64,000 nt of DNA from positions 10,953,001-11,017,000 of the forward strand of contig CM043969.1 in NCBI GenBank assembly GCA_014529385.2. Direction: 5' to 3'. Shown here one piece after another: positions 35,901 through 46,429 of this stretch (position 1 is the first letter of the stretch; the number at the start of each line of letters is the position of its first letter). The stretch is from Adiantum capillus-veneris. Lineage: Eukaryota > Streptophyta > Polypodiopsida > Polypodiales > Pteridaceae. The notes beneath the pieces were generated by a model. That model did no database searches. It saw nothing but the letters and a program-made list of their open reading frames with translations, and was not told where the DNA came from. The translations under genes were made by a program, and so were the position numbers.

Positions 35901-37274
35901 GATGGTGAGATTGATCGCCATAAGGCTCAACTTGTTGCAAAGGGTTATGCACAGCAAAAAGGCATAGATTATGAAGAGACTTTTTCTCCCACTTGTCGTA
36001 TGACTACTGTGCGTTTTCTATGTGCATTGGCAGCTCATTTTGGTTGGGATGTACATCAATCAGACATTGTTACTGCTTTCTTGAATGGTGACATATTTGA
36101 GGAAGTTTATGTAACACAGCCTCGCGGTTTTGTCATAAAAGGACAAGAGGACAAAGTGTGCAAATGTAACAAGGCTTTGTATGGGTTGAAGCAATCTCCT
36201 TGTGCTTGGTATGAGAAAGCTGACACTCATTTGGTCAAACAAGGTTTTCGTAATAGTCCAACAGAAAGCACATTGTATGTAAAGCGTGAGGGTGATGTAC
36301 TTCTCATTGTGGTTCTTTATGTTGATGATTTGCTGATCACTGGACCAAATGAGAGACATATTGCTGAATTTAAGGCTGATTTGAATGCTACTTTCAAGAT
36401 CAAAGATTTGGCGCTGTTGCATCATTATTTGGGTATACAGTTTAAGCAGTGTGATGGTGGTATTGCCTTGTGTCAAAAAAGTTACATAGAGACATTGCTA
36501 CGTAAGTTTGGACTTGAGGATTGCAAACCTATTGCCACTCCCATGGAAACAGGTTTGAAGTTGAGTCTACATGATGCTGGTGATCCTGCTGATGTCACTC
36601 TTTACCAAACTGCTGTTGAATGCCTCATTTATGTATGCAACACGAGGCCGGATATTCAGTTTGCAGTCTCACAGGTCAGCAGATTTATGCATAGCCCAGG
36701 GTCTAAGCATTGGCCGGCTGTCAAGAGGATTTTCCGCTACCTTAGTGGCACTTTACGTCTTGGCTTGTTTTATCCCAAGGGGGGATCATTGCCACCAGAC
36801 TTACATGCTTTTTCGGACTCATATTGGGCTGGTTGTTTTGACACGCGAGTGTCCACAAGTGGTTTTTGTTTCATGCTTGGCAGTTCATGTATATCATGGT
36901 TGAGCAAGAAGCAACCTACTGTGGCCACTTCGAGTTGTGAGGCTGAGTACAGGGCAGTCTTCACAGCTACGGTTGAGTGTGTATGGCTCAGACGCCTTAT
37001 GGCTGATTTGGGAGTTGGACAGGACACTGCCAACACTATCTACACTAACAGTCAGAGCGCATTGGCAGTTGCGAGGAACCCAGTTTTTCATGCTCGCACA
37101 AAGCACATTGAGGTGCATTACCACTATGTCAGGGAGAGGCTCTCAGCAGGAGAGATCAGCTTGGCTTATGTGCCAACACAGGACAACCTTGCAGATCTTT
37201 TCACAAAGGCATTGTGTCATGAGAAGCTTGAAGCTTTCCGCAAAGCTTTGGGCTTACTCCCCTTTGTGGACTGA
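32987..37274 (+). pseudogene. Element gamma gag-pol with five stops and one frameshift
   Basis: From ATG 32987 (MADNNNTDVFKMFAAED) one frame runs to about 35450, broken by TAG 33107-33109, TAG 33518-33520, TAG 33551-33553 and TAA 34589-34591. A one-base insertion near 35445 shifts the frame, which then has TAA 35769-35771 and runs clean to 37274. Domains: gag, CCHC knuckle (CHYCKANDHLIKSC), protease, integrase (HSDVCGPM, LRSDRGGEYMS, NGVAERKN), RT (YVDDLLITG) and RNase H. Two catalytic Asp codons have become Asn: protease WYFNSGA (34093-34095) and RNase H YTNSQSA (37047-37049). It is not functional. Confidence 0.92.
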
Positions 37275-37349
37275 TCTTGTCCTTAGGGCATGGCACTTCC
37301 CTTTACTCATGTGCCAGCTCTCGTTCACCGCATCACTCTAGGGGGGATT

Positions 37350-37583
37350 TGTTACCATATACATGTGGTAGTGATGTGTGTGAACACACTAGGACCGCTG
37401 GGGCATTTTTTCCCTCTTTAGGATGTTTTTCCCCCTGTGCATTGTATATACGCCCATCACTCTAGGGCTATCTATCTTTCCATTGCACACTAAGTAACAC
37501 ACTCTCTATTGTGTGCCTTGAGCCTCCTTCGTCTTCTCCAAGCTGTGTGCTGTGTGTGTTTCTCCGGAACCCTTATTCCAACA
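37350..37583 (+). repeat. Element gamma 3' LTR
   Basis: 234 bp. It is followed by target duplication CTTTT and the resumed exon of the host gene. Confidence 0.93.
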
Positions 37584-38357
37584 CTTTTATTTTTTCAATT
37601 TGGAATTTCAAGAAGGAGGAAGCTTATGTTACAGGTATTTCATTTCTCTACTTTGATTTTTTTCTACTTTCTGTTTCTACTGTGTTTTTTGTTGTTCTCA
37701 TAAATAGTAGTTGAGTATGCTTTTTTGTCTATGCTTATCTATTTTGCAGAGGACCTTCTTACTTCATGGGACCCAATATGGGTTGATATACATAAAGAGT
37801 TTGAAATTGAGCTTTCTAAAAGACCAAATCTTCAAGCCCTTTCTAATAAAATGTTCTACGTTTGGGAGGGTAATCATAGAACAGTCACTTGGACGGCTAC
37901 TATTAAAGAGAGATTCTCCACTGATCGAGAGAAACATTGTAGTGTGCTTTGTACAGTTATTGACCCTACACGAGTGCCAGAGATAGCTCTTCTTAGTAGC
38001 TTGCAAAGAATGAATTTGTAAGTTTTATGACTTTCCATATATTCTAGAAAAAAATGTCTATGTTATGTTTCTGACTATGTATGTATTCTATATGAACTTG
38101 GAATAGCATGAACACACATGATCTTGTGGTCACCCATCTTAGGGATGAGCTTGTCAACTGCTCCCACATTTGTGCAACAGATCATGAAGCTTATGTAACA
38201 GGGCTTCCAGAAAAAGATCAAAAGTTGATTGCTGCAGTCCGTAAGAAATACTCAAAGGGTGCGGAGCCTTGGTATCTACTTACTCGTCGATACTTGGGAA
38301 AGCTCTTATATGATGTAAGTGTTTTGGCCTACTTTTTAAGAAAGATCTCGTGTTTGG

Positions 38358-38515
38358 TTTTTTTGAAAATTATGTGTTTTCAATTGTGTATTGAAGGATA
38401 AAATATCCAAGTAATTGAGCCAAAGAGTATGTGCTTGTTTTTTTGCAAATTATTTATTTTTAAGTATGTGTTGAAGGTTCCAATGTCCAAGGAATTGAGC
38501 CAAAGAATAGAGCAA
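38358..38515. repeat. Diverged tandem duplication of an intron-exon junction
   Basis: TTGAAAATTATGTGTTTTCAAT...TGTATTGAAGGATAAAATATCC (from about 38363) recurs as TTGCAAATTATTTATTTTTAAG...TGTGTTGAAGGTTCCAATGTCC (from about 38444), both followed by AAG.AATTGAGCCAAAGA. The second copy supplies the used acceptor and exon; the first has an in-frame stop (CCAAGTAATTG). Confidence 0.7.
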
Positions 38516-41077
38516 GCTAGGCAGACAATGACAAATGAAGAACTTATAAAAGAGGAGGAGAAGATATTGAATGATTTAGCACTCAAATATGGAGAGCGTG
38601 TTAGAAAGGTGGTTGAAATATTTTTGTTTAGGTATTTTGCACATAGTGTAATAGCTGTTCAAACTTGGTTTTTTACTCGTTACTCAAATACTGCAGTTGC
38701 TAAATATTGTTGATCCGAATCTTGGACCAGATTGGATGGTTCGAGTTCTTGTACTCAAGTGGGGTCTTGATAGTTGGGCTACACTTGAGAAACTGAACTT
38801 GATTGCTATGCATGATGCTCCTGTCTTGAGCAAACTGTTATGGGTTTCCTTGCTTGAGGCAGACAAGATTACTAGAGCATCTTATGGTTTAAAGAAAGGA
38901 GATCATGTGTATCGCATGTAAGTGAAGTTTCTTTTGACATTCAAGAATCTTTGATGTACGATTGCTAGTTTTTTGTGATTGTTTTAGTTTTTTCTCATCT
39001 TCATTGTTATGTAGTTGGATTCGTAGAGAAGGCCTTCTACAAAGGATTTTTGAGAGGGCCACAAAGTTTGTGGAGGACTTAACCAACATTGTTGGTGGTA
39101 TTTTGTTGCCTCATGATTGCTCTCTTGCCTCTTACTTTGAGGAGCTCAAGTTTGAAGCACGATCCTATCTTTTTCCTTTGGAAACCTCTCTTGAAGCTAA
39201 GACAAAAGATGTTGACAAGCAAGCTATGAAGAAAGTGGACACAGTATGCATGGCATCTCAACGGCTAGCCTATAGGTCAAGCTCATCATACTTTTATTTC
39301 AAGCTTTTCATAATTACAAAGTTTGTAGTGATGTTATTTTGTTTGATTGTTTTAAATTTCTATTATCCTTGGTTGGAAAAGGCTTTCTTCCAGGGATTCC
39401 ATTCTTAGCTAAGCAGTGGGCACAACTATCTACTGGAGAAGAATGCATGTACTCCCCTTCCGTACATAAGCTCACTACTTGGGAGATGGAGACATGCCCA
39501 TGGTGGATAGACATGGCTTCTGGGCATGTATTGGCGAGAGAGAGAGAGAGCTTCACGATACTATGAGAGTTGGTGGCGCATCCGTCGATGTACCTCTACC
39601 TCCTAGAGTGAATGAGGTAATATCAGGTCAATGGTTACTCAAAACAGACTCAACCATGATTTGTTGAAGAGCTTTAAACTCTCTTCTTTCTTAACTTATT
39701 TGTTTTACATACTGGTGATATTGTGTTTTATTGCTTTTTCTAAGCTACAAATCCTTCTCACAAGGGAAAGGAGGTGATTGTTGAGACTAGGGTGGATGAA
39801 AACATGGAGCGAGAGCATGGTGAGCTATCACTACGATGTAGACGTTTGTATGTTCATTTATTGGAGTTAATTCACTTTGTTTAGCCTCTTGTATCGCAGT
39901 AGCTCATGGGGAGATTGTTGCAAAGAAAACCATTTCTTTTGTCTACATCATTGATATTCCCTTGTCTTCTCTATCCTCATTGTCTGACTCACGATGCATG
40001 GCCATTTCTTGGGACTACATAGCCATTGCTGCTGATTTTAGGGCCGGTGTTCGACATCCGGCATGGATTTGTGTTCATGAGCACATGGGATCTGCACGCT
40101 TTAATGATGGGACCTTGTGTGTGCGTGGTGGGAGAACAGTCGCATGGGCTGTGATTTTTTTTTTTTTTTGGATCTTCCCTTTGGTGGTTCCCACTTAGCC
40201 TCCCCTGTTGTACCCCTTTGGGATATTTGTATTGAGGATCATGTTCGTGCAGGCATGCAACTTGCATATTCGACTTTGTCAGACTCTGGGTGGTTGTTGA
40301 TCATGGTCTCTATGACAGGTTTGTGCTTCAATCTTAATTTTATACAATACTTGTCGATATTTTTGTTGCGTGTTTTCTATTGTGACTTTAGAAACCTCTT
40401 TCAGGAGATACCATTGCCTGGGTTGAGAGATTTTGTCGTGCATCAAAGATGACTATTCATCGTCGCATTGTAGTCCTTCATCATGGAGCTTATGGTTATG
40501 GTAATAGCTTTGGTGGTCGGATTGAGGTAATGCTCTTCTACATAATTAACTTGTTTGTTTCTCATTTTGGTGTGTTATTGTTATTTTTATTGTTCTAATT
40601 GTCTATGTGGTGGTGTAGTGTCATTGTTATCTCTTACTTATGGTGCATAGGGTTGACATGCAACCACGTTGCTTTGTGGTTGAGAACACTCTTCTATTCA
40701 ATCCACTTGGCATGCAACCTTTGGATTCTTACATGATGCACCATCTTCCAGAGTCCTCTCTAGCGAGATCATCATCCGGGGAGCCATGGCGTGGTGGCTT
40801 GCAACGAATTCATTCTTTTGTTGCATGTTTTGTGGAGCTTCTTTGTAGGCCTGGAGGTCTTTGTTTGGAGTTGGAATGTGGTACATCGCCCATATTGGCA
40901 ACATGCTTAAGCACAGGGCGGGTGTGTGCAGCAGTCGACAGTGACGACACTTTGATTTTAGATTATGTGCAACCATTACTTCGCCCTAAAAAGCGAAGCA
41001 GAGAGGGGGCCTCCACCTCTCTTGATGTTGATGATGTGGGTGACATGCCTTCGCGTGTCAACCCCTTTGATGACTAG

Positions 41078-43200
41078 TAAGAGTTCACCTTACACTTCAT
41101 TTTCCCCCACTATTTTATGTTTCCATCATACTTTTATGCTATTTTGTCACTTTTTGATATCATTGATTGTTCAGTATTTGAAAATTATGGATAATGATTC
41201 AAACAACAATTTGAGATTTCTTGTGTTTCAATGATGAAGGTTATGTACTGTTTACATGTGGATTTTGAGACTTACCTTTTTCTTTTTGTATGGAAGTGTT
41301 GCCAGTTTATGCTGAGGGGATTGCAAAAACCATGGCTGCTGATATACGATACGATTTTGACACCCACAAGAAGTGCTAGAGGCGCAATGTCTTTATTGAT
41401 GACGAGTGTGACTCTTCATAGTCATGAGATAGAACCGTAGCATTTCTTGTTGTTGTTAAAGTGTAGAGGCATGACATGTTGCTCTCTATATTCCACTAAA
41501 TATTCCACTTGTTATCTTACAATCCTAAAGAAATCTCTCTTTTTTGGTTATAAGATATGACAATTGTCTCTTAATATAGTTTAGAAACTTTGTAGATGTA
41601 TGAGCATTGTTGACTAAATTTAAAGTTAAAATTAAAATTATGGTGTTGAATGTAGTTGTGGATCATTGCATGGTTTGTAATAGCTTTGCTACCTGCTTGG
41701 ACTTCTCATTGCTCGACATCAAGCCTCAACTGCACAAAAGAATCTAAAGTCTAATTTTGAACAATGCTATTGCTATGATTACTTAGGGATTCTAGAAAAG
41801 ATTCTAATTTTGAACAGTATTATTGCTATCACTTAGAGCTTTAAGTAGGATCTTCATTCATCTTTCTTAACAAATCCCATTTGGTTTCTTTATTCATTTG
41901 CTTGGATCTTCCTTCGCTCGACAATTCTCGCTCGCCACATGGTAAGACTCCACTATATAGGTGGTGAATATTTTTTAAATAGCCATTAGGTATACCATAT
42001 TATTTTTATATCAATGACAGGTCCATTATTATATTGGAGAATTTTTCCCCAAGACTTCTCCGAGCCTCTCACCCCACCCTAACCTAATCCACCTCACCCC
42101 TCAATCATGTCACTCATCTATGTGACCCCCATATTTTTCCACAAACAAAAAAAAAGGACACTCTTTTGGGTAGACCAAAGAAGGATGTTTATCTAGCATG
42201 GTAGGATGGCTTAACTCAAAGAAAAATAATTGGGACTCTTTTAGCTCATCATACATAGAATCACTATGTTGTGGAGACATGGGGCATCGATTGCTGAGAA
42301 CCACTTGAAGAAAATGTGAGGATATCATTTATACCTCACATGTTGTAGAGTTTGTTCTAACAATACAAACAACACTCTGCTGACCAGTCTAGAGTTTGCA
42401 AATCTAAAGAAACAAATTCAATTAGGAATTTGTGTATGCAATATAGGTTATGCTTATTATCGTTGATACCCTACACACATGTATTGAGTGATTTGACATG
42501 TGTATACTTATTATGTGTGGCACTAAACACTAGTCAATTAGTTTGGCTGAAGTTTGGTTTCCATAATGATCACAACACAAAAATCTTGTATGTGGTGATG
42601 CTAGAGCACTCGGATGACACTCAAAATGATCTCAAACACATCCAGTGACACTCATCCTTTTGAGTGATGAAAGAGACTATCTTGTTCAATGTCCGAGATG
42701 TTCTTAAAGAAATAAAAACTCACATATGCAACACAGTCAATGAAAATTAGTGGGTTTTGTATTCTTGCTTTAAAATACTTCTCTCATGCACTTTTAGTGC
42801 AAGCACATATGAGAAGTAATTCTGCAAGGAAAATTTTGGGTACTACATATAAAGAGGTCAAACTTTAATGTTGTATCAACCACAAGATTGTAAGTTGTCA
42901 TGTCTATCATCGTATAGTCCTATCAATTGCCCTTGGTCACACGTCTTGTTCCCTTTGTTTTCTTACATTAATATAATTTTTGGCATTTTAAGATAAGTTT
43001 GAGTGAAGAAGGGAGATATGCATACATTTGGCACTGATTGAAATTTTCTTTTAAGTTTGTAAAAGAGTCCCCTCATATAAGAGCCTCATATGGGGTGCAT
43101 TTCATTCTTTTCTAGAATTCCAACATGCCTTCACCTTATTAAATAGGTTTCTAAAGTATGGGATACAATGCAAAATAACTTTGAATCTACTAGGCTACAT
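41078..43200. other. No recognisable gene
   Basis: AT-rich sequence after the methyltransferase-like gene. Only short frames in varying orientation occur. Confidence 0.55.
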
Positions 43201-45125
43201 AATCATATGGCATAAGTCAATTACTCAGAGTATGATCAATTCCAACTAGCAATGGAAAGCAGAGACTTGACTACCATGAGGAGACCTTTGGGTTTAATAA
43301 GGATGTGCACCTTACCTCAGGGAGAAACTAATTTAGCTACACATATGATGAATGGCATGAACAAAGTTTTACATGACATGGGGAGTAGTCACAACACTAA
43401 AATGTGATAAAGAGTATCTGATAGGATCAAATGTAGTAGTGGAGACTGATTGTCTTCCCCTTCTTGGAATGATCACAAGCTGTTCAACTCTCAACATTGT
43501 GAATTTGTGATGGATTTTCTACATAAGTTCCATATTACAGGAAAATATAACCCAGTTTTTTATATTCTTTCTAGAGCAAGGTATGAAAATGAAGAAGGAA
43601 AGGTTGTCAAGGGTGATAATGTAGGCACGAGGTTCTATAGTTATTGTAGCTCTCATGCCAAGAGTGATCATGTTTGCCTGTCAAATGCACTTGAGTCATT
43701 TATAGAGGACCTATATCAACGTGATTGGTTGCTCAATGGATGCTATCTGAGCACTTTGACAAGGCAAGAAGGGCGAAATGATTAAGATTTCAAAAGAATA
43801 CAGAGAAAGACCCATGGATAATTTTTGAAAGATGGGTACTTGTGGAAGCATCCACCAAAAGAAATGGGATGCCGTTGAGAGTTGTGAATGATAAGGATAC
43901 TCAACATGAGCTTGTCGAAAAAATTTGTGAGAGTCTTTATGCTCGACACAAGGGCGTATAGGTCACTTTTACTCAAATGAAAGAGAGGTATTGGTGGAAA
44001 GGTATGTATAAAGATGGATTTCACTTTGTGGAGTCTTGTGAAACATGTCAAATGTATTCAAATGCATCATCATGATGGGTTGCACCCTACTTACTCATTG
44101 TCCATGCACTATGAGTGGGTAGTAAATCTAGCTGCAATGCCATTGGGCTTAAGGAAAATGAAATACAAAGTGCTTGCACGAGAAGACTTAACCAACCAAG
44201 TTGAAAGTCGTTCTCTAAGAACAAAAAGCACTGTAGGAATATGTAAGCCCCTCTTGGATGATGTAATTAAATGTTATGATTGTGTTGGAAGAATAACAAC
44301 AGACAGTGGTGAGTTGAATCCAGACAAAGCCAGGGGATTTTTCCCTAGGTTGGGCATTACACTTGCTCTTCTCACTACTGCATACAATCCTGAAGGAAAT
44401 GGAAGATTAAAGTGTGGGCATCCTCCTATCATTAAAGCTTTGTCTAAGGCTTGCAAAGGCAAACTGAGAGAGTGGCCTAGTCTATTTCCTTATGCTTTAT
44501 GGATTGATCGTACAACTCATATCTCAGTTACTAGTTATATGCCTTTTAATTTGATGTATGGCCAGAAACCTGTATTGCCAATTGAGGATGTAATTCCCAC
44601 ATGGAATGTATTGCCTTGGGAGGATGGAAAGAGTAGGGGAATACCTTCTTGTTTTGTGCATATAACAATTAGAAAGAGATATTGAGATTGCAATAGAATG
44701 ATTGAAAGATGAAAGGTTAAAGAATAAAGATAGGTTTGACAAACACATAGGCTCATACCTAAAGCTATTGAGGTGATTGGGTGCTGGTGTATGATAGTAG
44801 TCTTCACAAAACCAAGATTCAACAATAAGCAAGATTTCAAAGAGATGGTTTGGTCCTTATGTGATTAAGCATGTACATGAGAATTCATCTTATACCTTGT
44901 ATGAGTTGAATGGGACGAAAATGAATATTTTCAATCGCAAGGAAAATAATCAAGTTGTCCAAAAGAAGAGGTGATATAGATCCCTTTGATTCATTGGAAA
45001 GTAAAAATGAAGGCTGTAATGAAATTTTAATGGGTGAGGATGAAGAAAGAGAGGACAATGCGTTAGATTTCATTGAAAGTGATGATGAAATCGACATGTA
45101 TGTTGACTTAAATGAAGATTGAACC
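43200..45125 (+). pseudogene. Ty3/gypsy pol remnant (RT fragment, zinc-binding domain, integrase)
   Basis: A reverse-transcriptase scrap near 43270-43390 (RPLGLIRMCTLPQGETN, AHMMNGMNKVL-like) is followed by an RNase H/linker region. Then comes an HHCC-type domain (YWWKGMYKDG, ESCETCQMY) and an integrase core at 44014-44640 (AAMPLGLRKMKYKVL, GRITTDSGELN, TTAYNPEGNGRLKCGHPP, PYALWIDRTTH, FNLMYGQKPVLPIE). The first catalytic Asp appears as Asn (VVNLAAMP) and the expected Glu of NGxxE as Lys. Stops and frameshifts break the upstream half. The C-terminal tail continues to about 45122. No LTR could be assigned. Confidence 0.75.
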
Positions 45126-46122
45126 TGCAAAAAGATTTGTGTGGCACATGTCAAAGGATGTGCAGTTTTAGAGGGGGTGGATGTTGTGCCATGGCACGTG
45201 CATAATGTGAAACCAAAAATATCTATCTCACTCTTAATGCTTTTGATGTGTGGAACAAAATGTAAAAATGGACGTCACGGCTGCAATCGTGTACATACCT
45301 TGCTAGGAAGGCAAGGCCTGAGACATGGCATTGATGTGTGTTTTATCACATTAAAAAATTCCTAAAATGCTTTGCAAATTTACAAATGTCACGTGTTTCA
45401 AAGTGGCACACTCATTTTTCCTAGAAAGTTGAATGCGGGTGATCTCGCCAAAAATAGCAAGTTTCTTACAGGGTTATAAATGATGTGTCCAAAGTGTTTT
45501 CCATGTGTGAAAATGAGGTTTAGTACAAGATTTGAACCTAATGAGACTTTCTCATAGTTATAGGGATTTTTCCCAGCTTGTTTGGGCATTTTATGGACAA
45601 AAAAGGGTATGTTTGGACTAAAAATGGCCATAGAATGATAAAAAATAGTCCAAAAATAGCAAAAAAGGGCTCAAAATGCCACATCAATGGCAGTCCCATC
45701 ATTTTTCAAGCTGAGTGTGAGTTTATAGAGCCAAGAATGAGCTCTTTTGGATAGATATCAACAAGGGAGATACAACCGTTCCAAGCTAGGGTCCAAGTGC
45801 AGCCGTGTTGCTTGCACTGCATTCAAGCATGTGAGGCTACCAATTAGGGTTTACCCTCCTCAAATAACCACTTAGTCTACTTTAATAAAGTTTTGAAGAT
45901 TCCATGAAATGGTCATTGACAAAGAATTGAAGCGTTAATTTAGGGTTTTTATTAGGGCAAAAGAACACTACATCTGTGCAATTGGAAGCGAGGCTACACC
46001 TAATCTTCACAAACACAAGAGTTTTGAATTGATCTTGGTTCTTTTTCAAAGTGAAACTTTCATGAATAGAGTTTTTCTTGGTTTATGTATGTCTTTTGCT
46101 TCAAATCTTCTATAAGTCACTT
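45126..46122. other. No recognisable gene, possible gypsy flank
   Basis: Intervening sequence between the gypsy pol remnant and element delta. No LTR pair or frame of note. Confidence 0.5.
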
Positions 46123-46127
46123 GATTT

Positions 46128-46354
46128 TGTTGGAATTAGGGTTGCAGAGAAATGCACACAGCTTGGAGAAGATGAAGGAAGCTCAAGGCACACAATAGAG
46201 AGTGTGTTTCTTAGTATGCAATGGAAAGATAGATAGCCCTAGAGTGATGGGCGTATATACAATGCTCGGGGGGAAAAACCTCTTAAAGAGGGAAAAAATG
46301 CCCCGGCGGTCCTAGTGCGTTCACACATATCACTACCACATGTATATGGTAACA
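46128..46354 (-). repeat. Element delta 3' LTR
   Basis: 227 bp. Read on the plus strand it starts TGTTGGAATTAGGG and ends ATGGTAACA. Confidence 0.93.
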
Positions 46355-46429
46355 AATCCCCCCTGGAGTGATGCGGTGAACGAGAGCTGGCACATGAGTA
46401 AAGGGAAGTGCCATGCCTTGAGGACATGA

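Larger units (their letters stand above)
32398..37583 (+). mobile_element. Ty1/copia element gamma inside a coding exon
   Basis: The LTRs are at 32398-32624 (227 bp) and 37350-37583 (234 bp, with a short internal GCTGTGT-type duplication). The target duplication CTTTT lies at 32393-32397 and 37584-37588. The primer site TGGTATCAGAGCAGG is at 32627-32641. The polypurine tract GGGGGGAT precedes the 3' LTR. Same family as beta and delta and the same strand as the gene it interrupts. Confidence 0.95.
31935..41077 (+). pseudogene. Multi-exon gene with a C-terminal amino-methyltransferase-like module, split by copia element gamma
   Basis: First exon found: 31935-32397, continuing at 37589-37634 once element gamma and one copy of CTTTT are removed (frame kept: ...EKGAF|IFSIWNFKKEEAYVT). 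Further exons: 37750-38017, 38107-38314, 38477-38608, 38697-38917, 39015-39243, about 39382-39616, 39765-39819, 39900-40318, 40405-40526 and 40619-41077. Most junctions are GT-AG and keep phase. Near the end, DLPFG (40171-40185) sits where beta-class amino-methyltransferases have the (D/N/S)PP(Y/F/W) motif, followed by SDSGWLLIMVS. Then LCRPGGLCLELECGTSP and GRVCAAVDSDD resemble 'PGDxVLDPFxGSGTT...GR..iGvD', the AdoMet-binding motif I, in the order typical of that class. Defects are TGA 32296-32298, TAA 32380-32382, a frame change in a GA run near 39540 and one in a 15-T run just before DLPFG. The substrate is unknown; the N-terminal part is unrecognised. Confidence 0.5.

Noticed and set aside
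44014-44685. A free-standing host gene for the open frame at 44.0-44.7 kb
   Set aside because: Order and motifs (CETC, TDSGELN, NPEGNG, YGQKPVLPIE) match a gypsy integrase.
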